From: Methylobacterium sp. | GTDB lineage: Bacteria; Pseudomonadota; Alphaproteobacteria; Rhizobiales; Beijerinckiaceae | Reading direction: 5' to 3' | Assembly (NCBI GenBank): GCA_013823325.1 | Contig: PNLY01000010.1 | Location: 1 to 64,000, forward strand | Length of the DNA stretch: 64,000 nucleotides | Shown here: positions 1-7,740 of the stretch, piece by piece | How the letters are laid out: the number at the start of each line of letters is the position of its first letter | Numbering within the stretch: position 1 is the first letter of the stretch | Made by a program: the position numbers and the translations under genes | The notes under the pieces: model-generated | What the model saw: only the letters and a program-made list of their open reading frames with translations | Told to the model about the DNA's origin: nothing | The model's database searches: none

Positions 1-54
1 GACACCTTGTTCCTGACGACGCCCGCGCAGGGCCTGAAAACGCGGTCGCATTAG
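1..54 (+). CDS. C-terminal end of a gene that starts before the window
   Basis: Frame 1 is open from the first base to a TAG at 52-54 and codes 17 residues ending in LKTRSH. Third positions are nearly all G or C, as in the other host genes, so this is probably the tail of a real plus-strand gene. Nothing can be said about its function. Bases 55-197 that follow hold no gene I can support. Confidence 0.35.
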   Translation, partial: DTLFLTTPAQGLKTRSH

Positions 55-197
55 GGGGTTTTGGGGCAGGATGCAAGCTGGGGGGCTCCGGGGCCATCGT
101 CAGGCCCTGCCGGGCGACATCACACCGGTCACGTCTGGCAGCGTAGCGGAGCCTCGTCCGTCAGGCGCGGCGCGCGACGATGCGTGCGGCAGCCTCT

Positions 198-1103
198 CTA
201 GAGAAACGGATGCAGCCCGCCGGGTCCAAGGCGGAACAGCATCCGGCTGACCGGGTAATCGTCCTTCATCGCGGCGATCGCCCGCAACGCCGCCACCGCT
301 TTCGGGTCGTCGCCATCGGCGAAAGCGAGCACGCTGCGCCCCGGCATCGCAATCACCACCGTCTTCGGCAGATCGGGAATGTCCTTCCACGGGTTCGGCA
401 GCAAGAGCAGCGAGACAGTGTAGTCCGGCGGCTTGAAGTCGAAGGCTCGAATGAGCCCGTGGTCGTGGATCTCGAACCGCTTGGCGCGCCGCTCGAGATT
501 GGCGAGCGCCGCCTCGAACACGTCAGCATCGCTCATGCCATAGCGCCGCCCCTCCCCGACCGAGACGAAGCGGGTGATGCGCGGGAGGTCCTGCGCCGGC
601 ACGACGATGACGTCACCGGCGAGCGGCAGATGCAGCAGCTTGCCGTCGGGCACGCCCTGCTTGCGCGCCAGCGCCGCGAACTCGTCGACATAGGAGCGGT
701 TCTTGAGGACAGGCAGCAACGCGTCGCGGAAGCGGGCGATCTCCGCCGGAGCAGGCTTGTTCGGGTCCCCGCCGGCAGCGAGGCGGTCCAGCTTCTGCAA
801 CAGGCTGTCGAAGCCCCGCTGCCGCCGGTTCGCATCCGGTTCCGCATTGAACTGGGCCGACAGTCTCGCCAGCCCGAAGCGCATCTCGGTACCGCCGGCC
901 ATGACGACGAAGTCGCCGCCATCGACGCGCCCACCGCTGACGCCGCTCCGCCCGCGACTGGCCGCCTGCAGCAACGCCGCCAGCTCGGTCTCGCTGATCG
1001 GGCGCGCCTCGTTCAGCCGCGCTCGGTCCAACGCCTCCAAAGGCGCAATCAACCCCGCCAAGCAAAGCAATGCCAGCAGGAACACACGCAACGCACTGCC
1101 CAT
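198..1103 (-). CDS. Secreted YtpQ/DUF1444-like protein
   Basis: A 301-residue protein when started at the MGSALRVF methionine; 24 further upstream codons are open but lack hydrophobic character and are likely non-coding. Residues 1-24 form a clear signal peptide (hydrophobic core, then ALA-like cleavage context), so the protein is exported or periplasmic. The middle and C-terminal part (LPLAGDVIVVPAQD, then a segment where a stretch of residues precedes ALANLERR) resembles the DUF1444/YtpQ family, whose biochemical role is not known. The gene stands alone, divergent from the SelW-like gene, sharing a short intergenic region with it. The family assignment is from remembered motifs and is moderately sure. 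Confidence 0.7.
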   Translation of the reverse strand: MGSALRVFLLALLCLAGLIAPLEALDRARLNEARPISETELAALLQAASRGRSGVSGGRVDGGDFVVMAGGTEMRFGLARLSAQFNAEPDANRRQRGFDSLLQKLDRLAAGGDPNKPAPAEIARFRDALLPVLKNRSYVDEFAALARKQGVPDGKLLHLPLAGDVIVVPAQDLPRITRFVSVGEGRRYGMSDADVFEAALANLERRAKRFEIHDHGLIRAFDFKPPDYTVSLLLLPNPWKDIPDLPKTVVIAMPGRSVLAFADGDDPKAVAALRAIAAMKDDYPVSRMLFRLGPGGLHPFL

Positions 1104-1249
1104 GAGGCCCCCACCCCATACGTCACGAGGTGATGCTCGCACACAACCTGAGCGAGAGCAATGACGTAGCGGCACTCGCCCTGAAGGAGGCTGGCGCGCC
1201 GGGCCGGCCGCAGCTTAAGACAGCTCACTTACTCGTTCAGGACCGTCCG

Positions 1250-1561
1250 ATGACCGAACCCAAGCCCGGCCCGCGCATCGCCATCACCTATTGCAGCATG
1301 TGCAACTGGCTGCTCCGTTCCGCCTGGATGGCGCAGGAGCTGCTGCAGACCTTCGGCCAGGATCTCGGCGAGGTCGTGCTGATCCCGCGCACCGGCGGCA
1401 TCTTCCTGATCCACTATGATGGCGAGCTGATCTGGGACCGCACCGTCGATGGCGGCTTCCCCGATGTGAAGCAGCTCAAGCAGCGCGTGCGCGACCGGCT
1501 CGACCCCGAACGCGACCTCGGCCACCTCGACGATCACAAGAAGAAGCTCGTCGAGGGTTGA
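1250..1561 (+). CDS. SelT/SelW/SelH (Rdx) family redox protein, Cys form
   Basis: A 103-residue protein starting at the ATG at 1250 (MTEPKPGPRIAITYC). The N-terminal beta strand is followed by C15-S-M-C18 and then NW, the CxxC position where SelW-type proteins carry Cys or selenocysteine. The segment EVVLIPRTGGIFLIHYDGELIWDR and the following helix fit the thioredoxin-like Rdx fold, usually 80-110 residues long. Family members are small cytosolic thiol redox proteins with no assigned substrate in bacteria. Longer in-frame starts upstream overlap the divergent gene and are not favoured. Downstream lies a palindromic repeat that may act as its transcription end. Confidence 0.85.
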   Translation: MTEPKPGPRIAITYCSMCNWLLRSAWMAQELLQTFGQDLGEVVLIPRTGGIFLIHYDGELIWDRTVDGGFPDVKQLKQRVRDRLDPERDLGHLDDHKKKLVEG

Positions 1562-1574
1562 ATTGCCCCACCTC

Positions 1575-1693
1575 CAGCCCTCATCCTGAGGAGCCGCGAA
1601 GCGGCGTCTCGAAGGATGCTTCAGGAGGCTCCGGAGACAGCCGAACCATCCTTCGAGACGCAGCCTGACGGCTGCTCCTCAGGATGAGGGCTG
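1575..1693. repeat. Intergenic palindromic repeat, family A, copy 1
   Basis: An imperfect inverted repeat of about 119 bp. The outer arms are CAGCCCTCATCCTGAGGAG and its complement, and inner arms GTCTCGAAGGATG pair with CATCCTTCGAGAC. A second copy with the same arms is at 13968-14089. It lies between the convergent SelW-like and cysE genes, so it could also fold as a bidirectional terminator. Confidence 0.85.
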
Positions 1694-1713
1694 TGGGGAT
1701 TGCGACAGAACTC

Positions 1714-2562
1714 TCAGATTCCCCCGCCGCAATCGCCGGCCAGGATCTGGTCCATCGAGCGCGACGGCTCGGCGCAGCCGGCCTCGCCGACCACCTTGGC
1801 CGGCACGCCGGCGACCGTGGTGTTGCGCGGCACCACCGCGAGCACGACCGAGCCGGCCGCCACCCGGGCGCATTGCCCGACCTCGATATTGCCGAGGATC
1901 TTGGCCCCGGCGCCGATCAACACGCCCTTGCGGATCTTGGGATGGCGATCGCCGCCCTGCTTGCCGGTGCCGCCAAGCGTCACGTCCTGCAGCATCGAGA
2001 CATTGTCCTCGATCACCGTGGTCTCGCCGACGACGAGGCCGGTGGCATGGTCGAGGAAGACGCCCTTGCCGATCTTGGCAGCCGGGTTGATGTCGGTCTG
2101 GAACACCTCGGACGAGCGGCTCTGCAGATAGAGCGCGAAGTCGCGCCGGTCCTGCCGCCAGAGCCAATGGGCCAGGCGATGCGTCTGCAGCGCGTGGAAG
2201 CCCTTGAAATAGAGCACCGGCTCGATCAGCCGGTAACAGGCGGGATCGCGGTCGAGCACGGCGAGGACGTCGGCGCGGATGCCCTGTCCGATCTCGGGAT
2301 CGGCCGCGATCGCCTCGTCGAAGGCCTGCGCGATCAATTCGGCCGGCACGGCGCCATGGCCGAGGCGGGCCGCGATGCGGTGGCCGACCGCCGCCTCGAA
2401 GCTCGGCTGGTTCGAGATCGTCGCCAGGATGAAGCTCGCCATCGCCGGCTCGCTCGCGATCGCCTGCTCGGCCTCGTTGCGCAGGCGCGACCAGACGGGG
2501 TCGAGCCGGTCGAGACCGGTGGCGGGATCGCGAATCTCGATGTTCGGGCGCCCGGATGGCAT
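1714..2562 (-). CDS. cysE: Serine O-acetyltransferase
   Basis: Makes O-acetylserine from serine and acetyl-CoA, the first committed step of cysteine synthesis. The 282-residue form starts at the ATG at 2562, preceded by GGAG six bases upstream; an upstream in-frame start would add 11 residues. Residues 1-145 form the helical N-terminal domain. Residues about 145-255 are left-handed beta-helix hexapeptide repeats with DHATGLVVGE. Asp157 and His172 sit where the E. coli catalytic Asp143 and His158 lie (the same offset of 14). The C-terminus ends GGGI; a terminal Ile is what docks CysE into the CysK active site. Two tandem palindromes lie upstream at 2702-2739. Confidence 0.95.
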   Translation of the reverse strand: MPSGRPNIEIRDPATGLDRLDPVWSRLRNEAEQAIASEPAMASFILATISNQPSFEAAVGHRIAARLGHGAVPAELIAQAFDEAIAADPEIGQGIRADVLAVLDRDPACYRLIEPVLYFKGFHALQTHRLAHWLWRQDRRDFALYLQSRSSEVFQTDINPAAKIGKGVFLDHATGLVVGETTVIEDNVSMLQDVTLGGTGKQGGDRHPKIRKGVLIGAGAKILGNIEVGQCARVAAGSVVLAVVPRNTTVAGVPAKVVGEAGCAEPSRSMDQILAGDCGGGI

Positions 2563-2701
2563 GGCGTTCTCCGCTGCGGTTCGCTCGTAGATCAATCTGG
2601 CACGATCAGCTCGCGCCAGAGCACGTGGTGCCGCCTTCTAGCTGAATCAAGCCGCGAAGAACAAGAATCGATTTGCGAGGCAAGTGTCGCAAGTCGTTGC
2701 T

Positions 2702-2739
2702 GTAGAATAATATTCTACCTGGGTAGAACGTTATTCTAC
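2702..2739. promoter_or_regulatory. Two tandem GTAGAA-N5-TTCTAC palindromes
   Basis: GTAGAATAATATTCTAC (2702-2718) is a perfect palindrome around one central base. GTAGAACGTTATTCTAC (2723-2739) has the same half-sites. Their starts are 21 bp apart, two helical turns, as expected for two dimers of one regulator bound side by side. They lie about 140 bp upstream of the cysE start and the second overlaps the stop codon of the hydrolase gene. The regulator is not identified; an operator for cysE is the simplest reading. Confidence 0.6.
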
Positions 2740-3503
2740 GGTCGGCGTGCCAGGAACTCGACCACTGCCTGCTTATGCGTGCGGTCACCGACCGCGAGAT
2801 TGTGATCGCGGCCTTCGATGGCAAAGCTTTCGGCGCCGGGAATAAGCGCCGCCAGCTCCGGGCCGGAGCCGGAGACGTCGTCCTTCGTGCCGACGCTGAC
2901 CAGGGTCGGCACCGCGATGCGGCCGACCTCCTCCCTGCTCAGCGTCTGGCGCGTACCGCGAATGCAGGCCGCGAGGGCTCTGAGGTCGCTGCCGGTGTTC
3001 TCGGCGAAGGCGCGGAACATGCGCTGCATCGGGTCGGTCAGGTCGGCGAGCGAAGGCGCTTCCATCGCGTCGGCGATCCCCAGCGGCAGGCCGACGCCCT
3101 CGACCAGATGGATGCCCAGGCCCCCGAGCAGCAGCGAGCGCACGCGCTCGGGATGGGCGAGCGTCAGATGCGAGGAGATTCGCGCACCCATCGAATAGCC
3201 CATGATGTCGGCCCGCTCGATTGCGAGATGGTCCATCAGGCGGCGCGCATCCTCGGCCATGATGGTCGAGTGATAGGCCTCGGGATCGTAGAGCTTCTGG
3301 CTGCGGCCATGGCCGCGATTGTCGTAGAGCACGACGCGCCGGCCGGCATGGGTCAGCGTCTTCGTCCATTGCGTGTTGACCCAGTTCACCGCATGGCTCG
3401 AGGCGAAGCCATGGATCAGCACGATCGGATCGCCGGAGCCCTCCCCGGTCGGGGCGAGGTCGAGATAGGCGATCGACACGCCGTCGGAATCGAATGTCTG
3501 CAT
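2736..3503 (-). CDS. Alpha/beta-fold hydrolase
   Basis: A 255-residue protein counted from the ATG at 3503; a TTG five codons upstream is an alternative start. It shows the alpha/beta hydrolase plan: the oxyanion-hole HG at 31-32 (LIHGFASS), DNRGHGRS at 61-68, the nucleophile elbow G-Y-S-M-G with Ser104, a probable acid at Asp208 (GTKDD), and His234 in GRDHN near the end. Length and motifs match small esterases and C-C bond hydrolases. The substrate cannot be told from the sequence. It is followed on the same strand by cysE after a 170 bp gap with palindromes, so co-transcription is unlikely to be simple. Confidence 0.88.
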   Translation of the reverse strand: MQTFDSDGVSIAYLDLAPTGEGSGDPIVLIHGFASSHAVNWVNTQWTKTLTHAGRRVVLYDNRGHGRSQKLYDPEAYHSTIMAEDARRLMDHLAIERADIMGYSMGARISSHLTLAHPERVRSLLLGGLGIHLVEGVGLPLGIADAMEAPSLADLTDPMQRMFRAFAENTGSDLRALAACIRGTRQTLSREEVGRIAVPTLVSVGTKDDVSGSGPELAALIPGAESFAIEGRDHNLAVGDRTHKQAVVEFLARRP

Positions 3504-3596
3504 CGGCCCTGCCGCCAAGCTGCTCTTGATCTTCGATCAGGTCTGCCATGGCGGCGCGGCTTTGGGTAGCGCTTCTCCAGCAAACCTGGTCGTCCG

Positions 3597-3692
3597 GGCG
3601 ACCGCAGCGAGATCCGGGACCATGCCTGAACCTCGTCCGGAAAGGCTCCGGAATGGATCCCGGCTCTCCGCTTCGCTGCGGCCGGGATGACT
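3597..3692. repeat. Intergenic inverted repeat, family B
   Basis: CCGCAGCGAGATCCGGGACC pairs imperfectly with GGATCCCGGCTCTCCGCTTCGCTGCGG-type sequence on the other side of a short centre. It fills the gap between the divergent hydrolase and DUF1624 genes. It looks like a dispersed palindromic unit rather than a promoter. Confidence 0.6.
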
Positions 3693-3767
3693 CGCGCAAG
3701 TTGATGAAGGCTGAGAAGAAGCTCCCCGCCCCTTTGCGCAACGCATCGCGCCGCTTATGACGACACC

Positions 3768-4742
3768 ATGAGCGAGCAAGCGAACCCCTCGGCCGGCGGC
3801 CGTATCGAACTGGTCGATCTGGCCCGCGGCATCGCGCTGCTCGCGATGTTCGTCTACCACTTCGCCTATGATCTCTCTTACTTTCGGCTGATCCGGGTCG
3901 ATGTCGTCATCGATCCGGCCTGGCGTGCCTTCGCCCGGCTGATCGCCGGCTCCTTCCTGGCGATCGTCGGCTTCAGCCTGGTGCTGGCGACGCGCAAGGG
4001 CTTCGACCGCGGCAATTATCTGCGCCGGGTCGCCCTGATCGCCTGCGCCGCGGTCCTCGTCACCTGCGCGACCTGGTTCGCCCTGCCGGATGTCTTCATC
4101 TTCTTCGGCATCCTGCACCATATCGCGCTGGCGAGCGTGCTGGCCCTGCCCTTCCTGTTCCTGCCGACGCTGGTCGTCGCCATCGCGGCCGTCATCGTCT
4201 TCGCCCTGCCCTTCATTCTGGGCCATGACGTCTTCACGCAGGACTGGCTCGCCTTCCTTGGTTTCGGCCCCTGGCCGCTCACCGCCGATTTCGTTCCGGT
4301 CTTCCCCTGGTTCGGCTGCGTGCTCGCCGGCATGGCGCTGGCGCGGATCATTCTGCCGAGGGCGCAGGGCAGCTTCTGGGCGAGCTGGCGGGCGACGTCC
4401 GCTCCGACCAAGCTCCTCGTCCTCGGCGGCCGCAACAGCCTGTTCGTCTATCTCGTCCACCAGCCGCTGTTCATCGGCGCGCTGTTCCTGTTCATGCAGG
4501 CGACCGGGCAGATGGCCGGCCCGAAGCTGCCAGATGCCGAGGCCGCCCCGTTCCTGACCTCCTGCCAGCGCTCCTGCACCGCGGCGGGTACGCCGAGGGA
4601 AATCTGCGAGCGCGTCTGCTCCTGCTCGATGGACGGGCTCAAGCAGGCCAATCTCTGGGTCAAGGCAACGGCCGACGCGCTCAGCCCGGCGGAGATCGAG
4701 CGGGCTCGGGAGATCGGCCAAGCCTGCGCCCGCCAGCCCTGA
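3768..4742 (+). CDS. DUF1624 membrane protein (acetyltransferase-like)
   Basis: A 324-residue integral membrane protein. The N-terminus RIELVDLARGIALLAMFVYH (residues 13-32) is the signature of DUF1624, a domain related to heparan-alpha-glucosaminide N-acetyltransferase and to acyltransferase-3 membrane proteins. About seven hydrophobic segments follow (for instance residues 60-80, 85-105, 120-150). Residue 220 onward has RNSLFVYLVHQPLF, typical of the last membrane helix in this group. The C-terminal 75 residues are soluble and contain six cysteines in CQRSC and CERVCSCS clusters, which may hold disulfides or a metal. The transferred group and acceptor are unknown. Confidence 0.85.
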   Translation: MSEQANPSAGGRIELVDLARGIALLAMFVYHFAYDLSYFRLIRVDVVIDPAWRAFARLIAGSFLAIVGFSLVLATRKGFDRGNYLRRVALIACAAVLVTCATWFALPDVFIFFGILHHIALASVLALPFLFLPTLVVAIAAVIVFALPFILGHDVFTQDWLAFLGFGPWPLTADFVPVFPWFGCVLAGMALARIILPRAQGSFWASWRATSAPTKLLVLGGRNSLFVYLVHQPLFIGALFLFMQATGQMAGPKLPDAEAAPFLTSCQRSCTAAGTPREICERVCSCSMDGLKQANLWVKATADALSPAEIERAREIGQACARQP

Positions 4743-4748
4743 GGCTCC

Positions 4749-4900
4749 CCGTCTTTCCGGGGCAGGCCGTAGGCCTGAGCCCGGAACCCAGAGCCGATGC
4801 CGTAGCCGCGAAAGCTCTCCGGCCGTTGCGCCATCATTCCGACCAGCATCGGTTCTGGATTCCGGGCCTTCGCTGACGCGAAGGCCCGGAAAGACGGGAG
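4749..4900. repeat. Intergenic inverted repeat, family C
   Basis: A long imperfect palindrome: CCCGTCTTTCCGGG at the left pairs with CCCGGAAAGACGGG at the right, and nested arms around GAGCCCGGAACCCAGAGCC pair with GGTTCTGGATTCCGGGCC. It fills the gap between the DUF1624 gene and the zinc-finger gene and could form a large hairpin in RNA. Confidence 0.7.
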
Positions 4901-5001
4901 GCAGGAACGCCGCGTCGCAAACAGCCAAATCCGTAACGCACCCGCTGGCGCGGCCCGCGGCGAACGATTATGGTGCCGCCGAATTTGCAAGGACGAGAAC
5001 C

Positions 5002-5256
5002 ATGGCCGATCACGGCACCCCGCATTTCCACAACGATCCCGGCGTCGCCGTGATCCATGTCGGCGCGCGCGAGTTCATGTGCATCGGCGCCAAGCCGCCC
5101 TTCGACCACCCGCATGTCTTCCTCGACATGGGGTCGGACGACGAGATCGTCTGTCCCTATTGCTCGACGCTGTTCAAATACGAGCCCTCGCTCGGCCATG
5201 GCCATTGCAAGCCGGCCGAGTGCGAATACCACGACACCGCCGCCAAGGCGGCGTGA
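5002..5256 (+). CDS. CHCC zinc-finger protein
   Basis: An 84-residue protein starting MADHGTPHFHNDPGV. Residues about 30-60 give C-x-GAKPPFDHPHVFLDM then CPYCSTLFKY, the Cys-His-Cys-Cys pattern of the zf-CHCC family that also occurs in the mitochondrial complex I subunit NDUFS6. In alphaproteobacteria such small proteins are widespread single genes of uncertain role. It is followed after 38 bp by the FAD monooxygenase on the same strand, so the two may be co-transcribed. Confidence 0.85.
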   Translation: MADHGTPHFHNDPGVAVIHVGAREFMCIGAKPPFDHPHVFLDMGSDDEIVCPYCSTLFKYEPSLGHGHCKPAECEYHDTAAKAA

Positions 5257-5294
5257 GCGACGCCTCCTGCCGGGGGCGCGGCAGGACTGATCCC

Positions 5295-6491
5295 ATGGCG
5301 AGCTATCCCATCCTCATCGCGGGCGCCGGCATCGGCGGCTTGACCGCCGCGATCGCGCTCGCCCGCCGCGGCATCCCCGTCGCCATCGCCGAGAAGCGCA
5401 CGCGCTTCGACGAGGCCGGCGCCGGCATCCAGGTCTCGCCCAATGCCGGGCGCGTGCTCGAATCGCTCGATCTCGGCCTCGCCTTGCGCCGCACCGCGAT
5501 TCGGCCCGAGGCGCTGGCGATCGGCCATTGGGGCGGCGGCAAGCCGCTGCTCGCCATGCCTTTCGCCCCGCCGGTCGAAGGCGCGACGCCGTCGCGCTCG
5601 CTCAAGCGCGCCGACCTGCATCAGTTGCTGCTCGATTCGGCCAGGACCTTGCCGAACATCCGCTGGATCATCGGCCGCGGCCTCGTCGATGCGCATGAGA
5701 CCGAGGAAGGCGTCACCGTCACCCTCGGCAGCGAGAGCGCCGGCACCGAGACGGTGGAGGCCATGGCCCTGATCGGCGCCGACGGCCTTTGGTCGCGCGC
5801 CCGCGCCCTGGTCGGCGACATGGCTGAGCCCGGCTTCACCGGCTGGGAGGCCTGGCGCTCGCTGATTCCGGCGGAAGGGTTGCCCGAAGCGCTGCGCCGC
5901 CCGGCCGTGGCGCTGCATCTCGGCCGCGCCCGCCATGCGGTGCATTACCCCGTCTCCGGCGGCAAGGAGATCAACCTCGTCCTGATCCGCGCCGCGCGCG
6001 AGGCGCAGGCAGGCTGGTCACGCGAGGGCGAAGCTTCCCAACTGACCGAGATCGCCGGCACTGCCGGTCCCGGCCTGCGCGAGCTGATCGAGCGCGCGCC
6101 GAGCTGGCGGATCTGGTCGCTCTATGACCGTGCGCCTGCCCGGATGGCGAAAGGCCGCATCGCTTTGCTCGGCGACGCCGCCCATCCGATCCTCCCCTTC
6201 CTCGCCCAAGGCGCGGCGCTCGCCATCGAGGATGCCGCCGTGCTGGCGCATGAACTCGCGACGCGATTGGCGAGCGAAGGCTCGGCCTCCGTGCCGGCGG
6301 CGCTGGCGGCCTATGCCAAGGCGCGCGGCGAGCGCGCGGCGCGAGTCCAGCAGGCCAGCCGCAAGAATGGCGAGGCCTATCATCTCGGCCGGCCCTGGAG
6401 CTTCGCCCGCGACTTTGCCATGCGCCGCATGGGCCCCGACGGCATGCGCCAGCGCCATGCCTGGATCTATGACTGGCGGGCGCCGGGCTGA
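5295..6491 (+). CDS. FAD-dependent aromatic-ring monooxygenase
   Basis: A 398-residue protein starting at the ATG at 5295. It has all three marks of the class A flavoprotein hydroxylases: GxGxxG (GAGIGG, 10-15) for the FAD ADP part, DG at 163-164 in GADGLWSRAR, and GD at 293-294 in LLGDAAHPILPFLAQGA for the FAD ribityl chain. These enzymes use NAD(P)H and O2; members include salicylate hydroxylase and 6-hydroxynicotinate 3-monooxygenase. The exact substrate is not clear. A longer in-frame ORF runs back into the zinc-finger gene and is not used. Confidence 0.9.
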   Translation: MASYPILIAGAGIGGLTAAIALARRGIPVAIAEKRTRFDEAGAGIQVSPNAGRVLESLDLGLALRRTAIRPEALAIGHWGGGKPLLAMPFAPPVEGATPSRSLKRADLHQLLLDSARTLPNIRWIIGRGLVDAHETEEGVTVTLGSESAGTETVEAMALIGADGLWSRARALVGDMAEPGFTGWEAWRSLIPAEGLPEALRRPAVALHLGRARHAVHYPVSGGKEINLVLIRAAREAQAGWSREGEASQLTEIAGTAGPGLRELIERAPSWRIWSLYDRAPARMAKGRIALLGDAAHPILPFLAQGAALAIEDAAVLAHELATRLASEGSASVPAALAAYAKARGERAARVQQASRKNGEAYHLGRPWSFARDFAMRRMGPDGMRQRHAWIYDWRAPG

Positions 6492-6500
6492 GATCCTTCC

Positions 6501-6591
6501 GTCATTGCGAGGAGCGCAGTGACGAAGCAATCCAGGGGCGGCAGAGCGCAGCGGCAAAACTTCTGGATTGCTTCGCTCCGCTCGCAATGAC
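6501..6591. repeat. Intergenic inverted repeat, family D, copy 1
   Basis: GTCATTGCGAGGAGCG at the left pairs with CGCTCGCAATGAC-type sequence at the right, with inner arms GAAGCAATCCAG and CTGGATTGCTTC. A related copy sharing the GCAATCCAGG/CCTGGATTGC core is at 14830-14910. Such elements are spread between genes in many alphaproteobacterial genomes. Confidence 0.75.
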
Positions 6592-6703
6592 GGCGACCGC
6601 GCGCCGTCCTGACGAAATCGTCATCGCCTGCCCTCGCCCGATCTCGTCAACGCCGCATTCGCTTCCTAGATTGTCGTCGGGTGACGCGAAACGAAACGAG
6701 CCA

Positions 6704-7015
6704 ATGATCCGTATCGACCTCAACAACGCCGCCAGCGCCCGCCTGGTCCGCTTGCCGCGCTGGGCGAGCTGGCTGGTCATGGCCGGTGCCTTTGTCGTCG
6801 GCGTGCTGATTTTCCTGGTCGCGGCCAGCCTGGCGCTGATCCTCGTGCCGCTGGTCATCGCCGGCGGCGCCTTCGCCGCCTGGCAGATGCGCCGCCGCAT
6901 GCGCGCGGCCGGCATCAACCCCGACAACCCCTTCGAGCGCCGGCAGCAGGACACCGCCCGCGGCGAGATCGTCGACGCCGAATATCGGGTGATCGAGCCG
7001 GGCGACCGGCGCTAA
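6704..7015 (+). CDS. Small membrane protein of unknown function
   Basis: A 103-residue protein starting at the ATG at 6704 (MIRIDLNNAASARLVRL). Residues about 24-65 are strongly hydrophobic and read as two membrane helices (WLVMAGAFVVGVLIFLVAAS and LALILVPLVIAGGAFAAW), followed by a basic stretch (RRRMRAA) and an acidic soluble tail ending GEIVDAEYRVIEPGDRR. Tails of the form VDAEYRVIE occur in several small alphaproteobacterial membrane proteins. No function can be assigned. Its stop overlaps by four bases the stop of the convergent flavoprotein gene. Confidence 0.75.
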   Translation: MIRIDLNNAASARLVRLPRWASWLVMAGAFVVGVLIFLVAASLALILVPLVIAGGAFAAWQMRRRMRAAGINPDNPFERRQQDTARGEIVDAEYRVIEPGDRR

Positions 7016-7644
7016 GCCGGGGCCCGCGCAGCCAGCTCGGCCCGCAGCCGGGTGTTCTCCACTTCCAGCTCTTCGAGCCGCTGCCGCACCGGCGCGAGCG
7101 CCGGCGCCAACTCGGCCTCGCTAAAGCGCGGCGTGATGTGCTGCGGGCAATTCCAGTCGAAGGCCTCGACCTTGATGGTGACGCCGCGCTCCGGCACGGC
7201 GCGATAGCCCGGAACGATCAGGCGCTGCGCCAGCTCAGGTTCGGCGGCGAGATCGTGAAAGCTGGCCCGCCCGAAGATCTTGAGCCGCGCCCGGTGGCCG
7301 TAATCCATCAGGAACAGGCAGAGCCGGTCATCGGCCGTGAGGTTGCCCAGACTGAGATATTGCCGGTTGCCGCGCAGATCGGCAAAGCCGAGCGTCGTCT
7401 CGTCGAGCACGCGCAGGAAGCCGGGCGGCCCGCCGCGATGCTGCAGATAGGGCCAGCCCGTCTCCGACACGCTCGCCAGATAGAAGGAATCCCGCGCCGC
7501 GATGAAGCCGGCCTCGGCCTCGCCGAGCCGGTCGTGGTGCGGCTCGCCCTCCTCCTGCCTGGCATAGGCGCGCCGGCTGCCTTGCGCCTCCTGCGCCGCC
7601 TTCACGGCCGGTGTCGTCGCGATCTCAAGGAAACGGTGGGTCAT
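7012..7644 (-). CDS. Pyridoxamine 5'-phosphate oxidase-like split-barrel protein
   Basis: A 210-residue protein when started at the ATG at 7644, which has GGAGG nine bases upstream; an upstream ATG at 7686 lacks such a site. The core (residues about 40-150: FIAARDSFYLASVSETGWPYLQ, GNRQYLSLGNL, DRLCLFLMDYGHRARLKIFG) is the FMN-binding split barrel of the PNPOx-like superfamily. The C-terminal 30 residues form a coiled coil (LEELEVENTRLRAELAAR). Members are flavin- or F420-dependent reductases or binders; the real PdxH signature is absent, so it is not a vitamin B6 gene. It stands alone upstream of chrA. Confidence 0.85.
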   Translation of the reverse strand: MTHRFLEIATTPAVKAAQEAQGSRRAYARQEEGEPHHDRLGEAEAGFIAARDSFYLASVSETGWPYLQHRGGPPGFLRVLDETTLGFADLRGNRQYLSLGNLTADDRLCLFLMDYGHRARLKIFGRASFHDLAAEPELAQRLIVPGYRAVPERGVTIKVEAFDWNCPQHITPRFSEAELAPALAPVRQRLEELEVENTRLRAELAARAPA

Positions 7645-7740
7645 CTCTGGTGCCTCCGCCCGGTGAGATGACCATTTCATTGTCAACCCGCAATCGCTGC
7701 GGCCGGCAGTTCAGAATTCCAGCGGGCGCAACAATCTGCG

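Noticed and set aside
7012-7644. pdxH (vitamin B6 synthesis)
   Set aside because: It has the split-barrel fold but not the PdxH substrate-binding signature, and it has a coiled-coil tail.
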